A DNA stretch of 43,468 nucleotides from Polychytrium aggregatum (taxonomy: Eukaryota > Chytridiomycota > Chytridiomycetes > Polychytriales): NCBI RefSeq assembly GCF_025602895.1, contig NW_026516437.1, forward strand, positions 1 to 43,468, given 5' to 3'. A program made the position numbers and the translations under genes. The notes beneath the pieces are model-generated. The model ran no database searches, was not told the DNA's origin, and saw nothing but the letters and a program-made list of their open reading frames with translations. Position 1 is the stretch's first letter. Each line of letters begins with the position of its first letter. Below are positions 20,953 to 32,100 of this stretch, one piece after another.

Positions 20953-23900
20953 ATGTCGTTTTCCGGGCCCTCTCCGTTGAAAAACCCCTCGCTTCTGCGT
21001 TCGTCCAAGACACGGGAGTCGTCCGTTGATTCGTCCAAGAAGCGAGCGCTTGAGCTTTCGATTCCAAACCTCAATGCCAGCCCTCAGGCCGAGTCGCCCG
21101 TCGGAACCAGTCCAGAGCGCGAGTCCGACGACTCCGACTCCGATGACTACGAGCACAGGCATATGAAGGGCTGGACCGACGACGAAGAAAAAACAAGTAC
21201 GCTCCGCATCGACGCTTCGTTGGATGGCATGGGTTTTTGTCGCGTGGGGACATGCTGAGGGCCAGTTACATTACTGTGATGCCGGCGGTTGGCTCAGTTG
21301 TGATGGGACTTTCAACAGCAGCTTTCTCACGAAGAGTGTTTCTCACTGCTTAAAGTCCGGAAGTATTATGCTCTCGAGACGCTTTTTCCGACAAAATGGT
21401 CGGACATGGACGAAGGCTACGGGGCCGTATCATCCGAGTCTCCGAACGCCTCCAGCCCGGGTGCCGCTAGCCCCGGAACAGGCTCTCCCATCAAGAGTAC
21501 ATTCCCGATGGGGCCCTTGATGGCCGGCACTGCCGACGGGAACGAGTTTTCGGATCCTCTGGGCATCCGCGATACCATTTTGACGTGAGTTGGCAAGCTC
21601 ACCCGTGTCCATCGACCGAGTGGCATGATTTGCAGCAGTGTAAACTGAAGGTGCAATTGATATGATGATGTAGGAAGGGGAGGAAACGACGCAATGCCCG
21701 TGGGGCCGTTGGGGTTAGCTTTGGTGAGTATGCACTGCGATGTATCTCGAACCACCGGCTCACGCCGGCGCGAGGAGGAAATACGAATGAGATAGGCAAT
21801 TGACTCGCTCGATGGTGTACTGTTACCTTCTGCGATATTCACCTTCACCCACATTCTGCTCATAGCCATCATGATATCCAACAAGGCATTCAGCCCCAGA
21901 ACATTTCTTCAGGAAGTTCACGGCACCACCTCCTTTCGCGACCTCGAGGCTGGCGTCGAGCGCTTGAAACTCTCGATCAGCCAGCGCGCCGAGGTTACAA
22001 AAGACTTGGTCAAGATGAACTTTTCAAAGTTTGTGAATGCCAAGGAGACCATCGACAGTAAGCAAGTGTAAGCACCGGCTCTCAACATGACATTGTTGTA
22101 TTAACAGCTGGATATCTTGCAGACTTTTACCAAGAAATGCGCGGGAAGAACCTTGTGTCATCCGACGACTATGGGGTCACGCCCCTATGCAAGCGGCTTG
22201 AAAGTAAGCCAGCCCCCTCGACGGGATCTAGAGCGATAAATGGTGATCGCGGCTGCTCAACCTATTCTCTCGTTCTCAGACATATCTCACGACTCCAAGG
22301 GTCTCTATGGGGTCATGCTTGAGCGTCGATCCAAGGCTGAGAAGATTCGACTGACCCTCAGCGTGCTCGAGCAATGGAAGTTCTTCTTTCAGCTTCCGAC
22401 AAGTCTGAAGGACTCGATGAAGAAGGTATTCTGTGGAAAGCCGGGGCGACTTTCTATGACTGCCGCCGCAAGGGAGACGTGTTTGTGGTCTGGCATCGGC
22501 GCATGCTCGTATCTGGAGCATTCGGCAGCGACGTATACCAATGTCATGGATCCATTCCAGGGCCGTTATGATGCTGCTGTTCGCGACTTCAAAAAGGGAA
22601 AGTACATTGTGATGTCATGCTTCAGAACACTTCCCGCGAACTTTGTGCCCTTGGCTACGGGCACCAACGTCGATCGCGAGTTCATGGTCAGCGAAGGAAG
22701 CACTCTATTGCCGCCGGGCCAGCAGGCGGTGTTCGAGAAGGTTTGGCTCGAGGTCGAGAGCATAATCAGGAATCTCCAAAAGGACATCCAGAAGCAGCTG
22801 AGTGACCCATGGGTTCCCTTGGAAGTTCAGGAGAGAAACGTCAAGTGAGCTATCTGCTGCCGAATCGCACCGCGTGCTGTTGACTCCACAGATGCACGGC
22901 CAGCTGGACATCGATATGGTCACAATGCTGCATCTTGCTTGTCGAGGGTGACTGCCACTGGAAGAGGTTTTTAAACTCGCCCAGGGCTGGACCTGCACCG
23001 GACAGATGCCCATGTCCGCAATCCAGCATCATCTGACCAGCGTCCCCGATCGATGCCGGGCATCAGCTACTTGCTCGAGTTTGATTCTGTGATCGATCCA
23101 GGTCGATTTTATCTCGAGAGCCAGTACAAGTGGATCATATCTCAGCTCAAGGAGGCATATGTCAAACATGAAAGGCTCGTCAAGCGTAAGCATGTCCACC
23201 GGACACCATGAAACACCCACCGGCCAGAGGCCTTGGATGTCTTTGCGCCTGTGTCCGTCGGTACTGATTCGACCTCGTGTCATCGATGTTCAGATCTCTT
23301 CAGCTGCACCAGCGAATTTCAGCAAAAATTCTCGCCATTTTACCAGGCTTCTACACTCACTTACCTGTCACTGAATGACTTTTCAAAGCCTCAATCGACT
23401 GCTCTGCCGCTTGGTCTCGACGATCGTGTATACATCAAGTGGTCCAAGCGGTGGAACCTCGAGCAATTCCGCAAAGCTCTCGGGAGTGTCGGCACAAAGG
23501 GCTTCGAGAAGATCTTTGGTACGGCGGATGGTGTGCTGTGCATTGTGTTGCTACAAGTGCCTCAGGCAATGGTGCTCCACCTGTGCACGAAGCGTACAAC
23601 CCCACAGAGTTGCTAACCCTGCCCAACCTCTAGCGGACGACCTAAACACACAGCTATGGGCGGCCTTGCTTGCTGTGGTTCAATCAATGTGTAACACTCT
23701 ACGCGAATGCCTTCCGGACTTTTGGAGACTGTGTCGATCGTTTTGCGAGGGCAAGTTTCAGAAGGCGAGTGTTGACCTGATGAAACGCTTGGAAGCTCAG
23801 GAGGGCAGAGCATGCCCGTATCTCAAGGGGGCTTTCTCCATCGGTGCTGCCTTTCTGCAGACTAAGACTTTACATTGTTGATGGCATCCGCTGCTGCAGG

Positions 23901-26096
23901 CCAAGGCTGGTGACGCGCCGCAGGAGACCAGCCAGAAGCAGAAGAAGCGCATCGACCCTAAGCGTCTGGAAACCTGCGAGCAGATGCTTCGTGACATTTT
24001 CGATATGAACTCGTATCTGTGCGGAATGTGTTTCTTTCTGTCGACACCCTTCCAGGGACTGATCGCCTCGGATGGGCAGGCTGTGCTGGCAACTTCCACG
24101 GATCTTTCGGGCCGAGGCGATCCAAAGTCGCCAACCTCCAGCGCAACAGACTCGGCGACCAAAGTCTCTCCTATTTCGTCCATCAACTCGACCGGGCCTA
24201 TCAGCGCATCCACATCCGACACTGAATTGTCACGGATGGTTTACGAATGTGTGGGCGATCTGGCATCATTGCCGGCAGAGGCTTCGGTATTTCTGACCCT
24301 GAACTCGCTGACAGGCTGCCACTTTATGACCAAAATCATGGGCCACATGGAGCACTGCTTTCGCGAGATACGAGGATTGAAGATCAGCTGTGAGGACAGT
24401 ATCGTCAAATCCCTTGGCGGTGTTTTTGAGAAAATGAGGCTGCGGGCACTCGAGTCTATGACTTGGTGCTTTCTTGAAGGTACACGATTGGAACCGATGA
24501 GGCTGCCGACGCTCCTGCTCAAACTACTCACCATGCCTGTTGATATGACTTGATCGCCGCAACAGAGTCCCGGCAGTTCCATAGCTACGAAACATGGCTG
24601 CGCGAGGGAACAAATCGTACCGACCAAGACGCCGCCTGCACCGTCTCTGAAACCACAGCGCTCCCGCTGATGATCTATCGCTATCAGCGGATCGCCTTGA
24701 GTGCCCTCTATCAGATTGCCTCTCCATTTTTCCCAACGGAGCTCTTTGCAGAACCGCCAAGCGTATCTCCTCATCTTGATCTGATCAAGCATTGCATTTT
24801 GCATGGAATATTTGGTGTCCTCGATGGATTCTACTTCTTGGTTGCCCATTGGAAGCGGGGCATGAACGGAACTGATGCTGAGTCTCGGGGTGAAGGCGGA
24901 ACTGGAAAAAATATGGAACTAGACCACCCTAAGCTGTCCTTGAAGAGGCTTCAGGTTGTTGATGATCGGGGCGTTGGACAGTATCTTGGGGTTGAGTTCA
25001 AGGAAGTCGACTTTAACGATATGGTATGGATGGCATGATCGGTGTGCTGCCGTGGTGAATCGAGTGCTACTGTGGATCACAACTCTTCCTGGATATGCGT
25101 GTGCTCGTGTCTTTTGATCAGTTGCCTATGCGGTGCCGTCAAGCCCAGAAAATACAGCTAATCATCTGTGCCCACGTCTCTTGGAACACAATCGCAAACA
25201 CATCAGGATGTCAGGACATTAGTTACCCTCTCCAACCTGCAATACCTGCGAGACACGGTACTGCCTGGGATACTCAAGCTGTTCGAGACCCGATTCAAGG
25301 CTCACCTAGCTGCCGAAAGTCGGGTACATACAGTCCGATGAGATCCCTTCTGATGATCGTTTGCCTGCAATTGCGGGTCGTGATGAGACTCGAGGAGCTC
25401 AACCGTTTCTTACTCCATACAGATTATCCTGAGCACTATCGGCCATTTGGACAATATGCTGTTTCAGAACTACGTGTGCCGGCGAAACAGGGTTCTTGAG
25501 TCGCTGATCTACGACGGAGTACTGCTTTCGGGCATGGATTGGTCCAGCCTGCAGCGGCCTCAGGAAGTTCGTCCGTACTGTCATCGGGTCCTACTGGAGC
25601 TCGTCGCGGCTCACTCACAAGTAAAGAATCTAGCTCCAAATCTCGTCAGTCGAGTCCTGGAGACGATGGCTTCACACATTAGTTCGTCACTGCTGGTGGC
25701 ATGGCGAAGCGTCGATCTCATTGGATATGCTGGAATGCTTCAGGTACTGAATGTGGTGTAGGACGATGCCATTCGATCGAATGTGCTGCACAGGCAGATG
25801 TGCCCAAGGTCGATGCTGGTTGCATGGTCTTTGATTGATCCTATGCCACTCCCTCTGGTATTGCCCAACAGGCGACGCTGGAGATTGATCACATAGAAGC
25901 GGTGCTCGCAACCTTTGAGACACCAGTTTCCAAGGCACTCTTCAGTTGCGCACGCAAGGTCATAGAGCATATGTGCGATGGAAGGGTGGAAAAGTCAGAA
26001 TACACTCCAGAGGAGCTCGCCGAACACGTCAAGACTGCTCTCCGCAACGCCGAGGAATCAACGGCCGTTCAGTTCTCGTGCTTCCTGAAGAAATGA
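20953..26096 (+). CDS. SEC5: Exocyst complex subunit Sec5
   Basis: Component of the octameric exocyst tether that docks secretory vesicles at growth sites. Start ATG at 20953 (MSFSGPSPLKNPS). The first intron joins EEKT to IRKYYALETLFPTKW in phase. Family signature is strongest at 21440-22070: SDPLGIRDTIL spliced to NKAFSPRTFLQEVHGTTSFR and LVKMNFSKFVNAKETIDS, as in Sec5/EXOC2. Later exons give DFYQEMRGKNL, GLYGVMLERRSKAEKIR, GRYDAAVRDFKKGKYIV, FYLESQYKWIISQLKEAYV, LRECLPDFWRLCRSFCEGKF, LQYLRDTVLPGILKLF and the C-terminal helix AEESTAVQFSCFLKK with stop at 26096. There are at least a dozen introns, many short. One near 22428-22559 has a length divisible by three, so its retention would not shift the frame. 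No IPT/TIG domain is seen, as expected outside animals. Confidence 0.88.
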
Positions 26097-26634
26097 AAGT
26101 GCAAGTCAGGAATGCTCGCTTTGGCATCAACAAATGGCCTCGACAGAGCCCCACCGAGCCTCGTCGAGCCTGAGTAAATGCTCTGAAAGATATGGTATTT
26201 GAACAGCTGAATTGAGATATCGCCGCTGGAGCAGTCTTCATTCATAATACAACTGTGGCAGCAACCGCGTTGTCACCTCGAGATGCACAAGCCCCAAAGA
26301 AAGCACTTGTACATATCGCTTCTAGTGCATTCAAAATCATAGTTCCGCGTCTATCGGGTCCAGTTATGGGAGCCAATCTATTTTGGATCGTGACTATGGG
26401 TAGCAGCCGACCGCTGCTCAAGGAGATCGAGCGACGCGATCCAGGATGAGATTGGTATCCAAATTTGCCCATGGCAGCCTAAAGCTGAGGCGGCGAGAGA
26501 TGAGGGCTCGCATGGGCGAATAATCAGAATGAATACGTGGTATTATGAGATCAATACACCGCTTTGGTATCTACGAGCATTGCGGTTTCCCAGAAATCTG
26601 TCGAACATATGCGACCGAATGATGCCGTCGTCGT
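26097..26634. other. Intergenic stretch between convergent genes
   Basis: 3' flanks of SEC5 (plus) and of the mannosyltransferase (minus). AT content is higher than in the coding regions. No gene recognised. Confidence 0.5.
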
Positions 26635-28286
26635 TCAGCGATCGAGCTCTGGCACAAGTCGTAGATAGTGCTTCAAAGCCTCGTCCCACCACGAGTCTGT
26701 GAGATATGCATCAGGGTTTGTCTGGCAGGGAGAAATGGCTGCGGTTAGTGTCGACGAAATCCGGCTGTAAAGCTTGCAAGAGCCACCGGTCGATCGACTG
26801 CTCCTGATCATCACCTTGGGCATTAGATCGCGGCAATTGCAGTTGTCAAAGGTGACCTTGTACTTTGGGATATCCACAGGACAGTGGACATGCCGTCCAT
26901 GGCGGTAGCCTGCGCCAGGTGCGCACGGTGGAGGCTCATCCGAGTCAGTTCACATGGCTGACTGACACATTCGCGTGAACATATTCAAGCTATGGCGACC
27001 ATAATATTGGGTCTACGATGTCGCACCCGGCGAGCCATCCCATTCCCTGGGTCGCATATACCTCATCATGCATCGGTCAAGGTTTAGCAGAAACCGGAAA
27101 GTGTGCTCACCGATGTCATTGAAATAGTGGATTTGACTCGGCTTTAGGAACATGGCAACGCCAAGGGTATGGACGGCGGCATCACCCCACCTCTCAAAAT
27201 AGAATCCACCCCGATCGTCGAGAAACCGAAAGTAATCCTGGTACTCATCTGACCGGAAAAAGTCAAGGTCGGCAATCTCGAAGTTGTCGAAAAAATAGTG
27301 GTAGTTGAAAGCGCTCAACACATCTGGCGACTCGCCAGATTTCCGATCAAAGGCTCGCAAGTGCTCGGGATATGTCCGATTGCGAGTCGAGAGGTACTCC
27401 AGGACTGTGCTCCAGAGAGTCGGCACGGTCCACAGGGCCTCGATGCCGACGACGTTGAAGCCATAGGTTTTGTTCCATCTCCTCATGAGCGCAAATGGGT
27501 CATATGCGAGTGTGCAAAAGTACGTAACGTCGGGCTCGATCTGGAAGAGACCGCGAGTTGATGGATCAGAAGCTGCGTCGAGGCGGATCTGGAGCAATGG
27601 TGGCCCTGCTGTGCGATTCATACGAGGATCCGAGTCGCTCGAGACCGACATTGCGAAAGATGCACGGTATAGAAAGGCGCATCCGACAGCAACGCCAATA
27701 TTACCCTCCAGTAATACTTGAACCGTTTCAGGGCATGGTGAGTTGCAAAATAGCCCGAGTAGTAGCGACACATATGATGGTAATTTTCAAACTCGGCTTT
27801 GAGTCCAGGCCGCTCCTGACCTTGCTTCTTGAAGGAATTCAGCACCGCCGTTTGGTTGTAGTGAGGCGGGATGGACCATTGTTCTGGCGGGATCAGCTCA
27901 AAGTAGACTACCGCTTGGGTGGCATTGGTAACGGCGTCCCTGAAGGCGGTATCGAAAGGCTCTTGGTTGAAGAAGACATACGGATACCGATAGCGGGCGT
28001 TGAAGGTTGGATCGAAGGTCTGGAGCGTTCGAAGGACGTCGCTCCTGTCCGAGTTCCGCGCCAGCATGATGATACAGGCGTTTTCTCGGCCAGGGTGGTC
28101 TCCGTATTGTGGGCCTTTGAATTGCAGCGACGGGGCTATTTCTGAAGCGATATGGTGGCCAAAGGACCAGTCAGCGACAGCCACCCCATCAACTGGATTT
28201 GTGTTTCCTGTGCGCTTGGCGACGAAATAGACCAAAGCCAGGAAGCCTGCAAGAAGCGAGGCTTTCAAGCGGCGCTTCGCCAACAT
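26635..28286 (-). CDS. Golgi alpha-1,2-mannosyltransferase, KRE2/MNT1 family (GT15)
   Basis: Adds alpha-1,2-mannose to O- or N-linked glycans of secreted and wall proteins in the Golgi. Four exons join in phase: 27705-28286, 27111-27540, 26815-26909 and 26635-26721, giving 397 aa. It is a type II membrane protein with anchor LLAGFLALVYFVAK near residue 10. Family motifs: NACIIMLARNSDRSDVL, PYVFFNQEPF, YHHMCRYYSG, KYYWRIEPDVTYFC (the metal/nucleotide-sugar EPDV motif), NFEIADLDFFRS, GGFYFERWGDAAVH, HYFNDIGYRHG and HCPVDIP..NC.C. The whole GT15 core is intact and the family is essentially fungal, which supports the taxonomic call. Confidence 0.95.
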
Positions 28287-29104
28287 GGTGAAGTGTGGCA
28301 ATTGGCGCGATGATGGGTGCGGCAAACGTTATGATGTAAAGTAATAGGTGCTGTGACTTGATCTTTGCATATGCGCGGTGATGTCCACCTCGAGTGTCGT
28401 GGTATGAAGAAGATCGATTCGTTCGCGAGGAACGTAGTTAGGCCGCCATCGCCGCGACGAGGGATGGGGCGGTAATCGAGCGCGATTTTGGCGGGCGGAG
28501 GACCTGGCCAGGCGCCTTTTGGCGGGTTCGCAATACCCCGAACATCCCCATAACGAAACGAGGGATGGCGTTGTTTTCTTGATCCTGAATGCAACCCCCC
28601 AAACGCTACCATGAACAAACATCGTGTTCAAAGAGACTGGTGGGGGGGGGGAGTGACTCATTCAACCCAATTATCTTGATATCGAGATGGTCAAATCCAC
28701 TCACAACACTCCAGTGTCACAACATCAATCCCAGTTGATCGTCGCCACAGGAGATCGACCAATGCAGCTCTGTAATCCCAATGCTCAGTTTTCTGAAAAT
28801 GAAAGCTAAAACACCGAACAGGTGACCGTGCTATTATCTTCACAAATTGAACACATTTGGGGGAAACCTTTACGATCTCTAAGTCTGAACGGAAGTCCAG
28901 CGATGGTGAGAACTTTGTGCCGACTCGATTCGGATCGGGAAGCGACTACCAACACAACCACAGCAGGAGAGCCAGGTGGTCGGGTCGCCTGAGTGCGCAA
29001 TCCTTGTCTTGTTTTGGCAAGATGATATCCATTGTCGATGATGGGTGGGCATATCCAGATCCATAGCAGTGGCAAGAGAAAGCAAAGCGTCTCCCTGCTT
29101 GAGG
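28287..29104. other. Intergenic stretch
   Basis: This holds the mannosyltransferase promoter on the left and the 3' flank of the peroxidase fusion gene on the right. A G-homopolymer of about ten bases lies near 28642. No coding region or RNA gene recognised. Confidence 0.5.
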
Positions 29105-32100
29105 TTAGATCAGTACGATCATTTCATCTATGTAGCCTGCCTCATCGAGCCTGCTGTTGATTGATTCGTTCATGGCAGGCGGTCTGCAGTCATAGCAAGC
29201 GGGGATGGGAATCTGGTAAGTTGACTGACTCGTGAGGTGGTCGAGAACCAATACAGATATCTCAGCGCTACTGACCCACAGACAATGATTCTTGTGCTGA
29301 TGATCTGGGATGTCCTTTGACCCCCGTCGTCCGTCGCCCCAGAGCGATTGGTCACCGAGGTCTTTCCAGCCTCTCGGTTTTCGGGCCCACTGATCGACGT
29401 TACAGCACTGTAGTCGTGCTCGATAGTTGTGTGGGAGCGCTTGACTTCTTTGGAAGGGCTCGGCCGCTTCGCTTTCTCGACCTTCCGTATCAAGCGCTGC
29501 TCCTCCAGCGTTGGCGCAGGAGGAAGCTGCTGTATGATCGAGTCGATGACATCAATCGGCTCTCCTGTGAGCGGGTTGACACTGGAGCTGTTGAAACGAA
29601 CGATCTTGACTCCTCCGCGCGAGTCCTTTTCAATCTGCTCCAGCTCTATCTTGCCGAACTCGTCTGCACTGGTTGAGTTGATGATGAACAGCTTTACGGG
29701 GACGGAGAATCCTCCGTCGGATTGTCGTGATGAGTGTTGCAAGTAGTAGTCCACCAAGAGCAGCATCGGAGTCAGGCCCGATCCTCCCGCAATGAGGGCG
29801 AGCTGGGTGAAGCAGCCCTGTGGTGATGCGGGGTTCATGATCCGCTTGGTCCGGGCGTCGTCGATTGGACCCCTCATACGAACGAACTTGGCGCTCTCAA
29901 GATAGGTTGCCATCTGGAGCATGGTGTCCCGATGGTTCAGTCGAGTGCATGTGGCGATTCAGCCGGGCTCAAACTGGGTCTCTATTATATCGACACGAGC
30001 CAACATAAGCCTACCTTTCCGTTCGGATAAAACTTGATGTAAAACACAATCTGTCCGGTATTAAGTGACTTGGTCGGAGTGTATGCTCTCGTAACTGCCT
30101 CTCCCTTTTCGTTGATAAACTGAAGCCAGACGTATTGATACGGCAGAAACCAGATCTGCTCGCCGGGGGAACTCAGCGCGACGACGATTCGATACACGGG
30201 GTTCCTGGCCCCAGATCCTGTGACGAGCTCGCGTTCGGTAATGATGTAAAAGTCGTATTGGCAGGCGGACAGGCCTGGCACTGGCGGGCTGCAGTGCTTC
30301 TCGAGATCAACGGCTTTTGATTCAAGAAGTTTTGTACTCTGAAAGTCGCGACCTCGCTTGAGTCTGCCCACTGCAGCTTCGTATAAAACAACCTTTGCCA
30401 GCTTCGAGTGGCTGTGCACAGGCAGGGAGGGCAGCTCTGGTCTTGCCTTTCTTCCGTGATAGGGGCCAGTGGCATCCATTCCCAAATAGCAATAAAGCAC
30501 CTGGATGCCGGCTGGGTGGGTGGACTCGATCATTTTGATGTCATATACGATGCCCTCGACAACGAGCCACTTTTCGCCCATGGCGATCCGCTTGTGAAAC
30601 TCCTCCCAAGCAAATTCTGGGAGTGTGAGCCATTTTTCAGCGTCGAACGAGGGTGGCCGCTCAGTGGGTTGGACAAACTTGAATATTATGGGGCCAGCTG
30701 AGATGACTGTGCATCGCTCAGGGCATGTAGATTGATACAATTGAATTAATGAAGGAGTTGTATCACCGAAACGGGAACCAGAGCATCGTTAACAGAGTGG
30801 TGATCACCACCGGCCACCGACCACAGGCTACAAAGCCAGCCGAAAGTGGGATGGCTGTGACTGTGTGCCCAGGAGCACCGTCGAGTCTGCATAGTGCCCG
30901 TTGAGTTCTTACCGAGAGTCACCAGAACCAGCCATGCTCCAGCAATCCAAGCCAAGTAGTTCATGTTTGTGATGTTGTTGACCGACAGAAACTGCTGGAT
31001 GCCCAGGATGCAATTGATTGCTCCCAAGAGATACGTTGTCGACCCCGACACTCGGTGGGCCATGCGAATCGAACCTGAGCACCGAACCGCTTTGGGGTTC
31101 TTCTTGGTGTAGACAATGGTGGCACCCAGGACTTGGACGAAAATAACGAGTCCCGTCAGGATGAAGCCAAGGATGACGTGTGGGTTCATTATGACAGCTG
31201 AGGTGGCGCTCAAGATAGCCGTCAGAGCGGTATGCAGAACCTGGCAAGGAAAGCATCGCGCGATAGTTTAGCTGTTGCCAGCAATCGCTATAGCAAGATT
31301 GAGGGCGAAACAGCAACGCATACAAATGCCGAAATGATTTCCATCGTCTCCTTGTGGAGTCGAAGCCCTCGACTGATGTTGGGATCGTGCTTGACGATGA
31401 GGACACCGATGGGATCTGATCGTCGATAGGCGATTGCCGACACATCGAATATATGGTTTAGCAATCGATACAGAATGCAAGCGTTATTGCTGCCGTTGGA
31501 AAGGCATACTCACATATTACTGCAAAAGACAGAAACATCACAATCGCATGGATCACCAGCAGCAAAAATGAGGGTAGAGAGGTGGGGCTTGGACCAGAAG
31601 CCTGCGAGCTGAAAAAGTTGACAACAGTTGCTCCGCGATTGACGCCATGGCTGTTGTGTGAATGAAGGGCAGCTTTCAGTCGGGTACGACGCTGCTTGCT
31701 GCGCGGAACATAGTTGTAGCTTTTTCAACGGAATCCATTCAAAGATAACCACATGTCAACCGAAACACATACTAGGAAAATGTTGGGGAGTTTGAATACG
31801 CAAAAATGACCGACATGTCTTCGTCCGCGATAGTTCCTCCATCAGAGCTGTCGTTCGACTGAAGCGCTCGACTGAAGGTCACCGAGGCAGAGTCGTTGGA
31901 GACAAATGTGATGATGTTGAAAATACGACTATATCCAAGTGCTTGTGTGGCCGGAGTTGGCATCAAAAAGTCACGAGAGATGGCGTCGACCACAGAGATG
32001 TTTCCGTGAATATCGTACGATGCATAGTAGATATCGGCGTTGCGCATGGTTTCTCCGAGGCCAAACGCAAACCAGCCCGCGCCAGTATATTCCATAGTGA

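Noticed and set aside
28636..28655. G homopolymer as a functional element
   Set aside because: A run of about ten Gs is most simply a simple-sequence tract or an assembly-sensitive site; nothing around it suggests a role.
30763..30830. Sixth b561 helix as the sole end of the gene
   Set aside because: It is hydrophobic and in frame, but taking it as the only exon leaves the b5-reductase part with no start codon. I keep it as a possible alternative exon.
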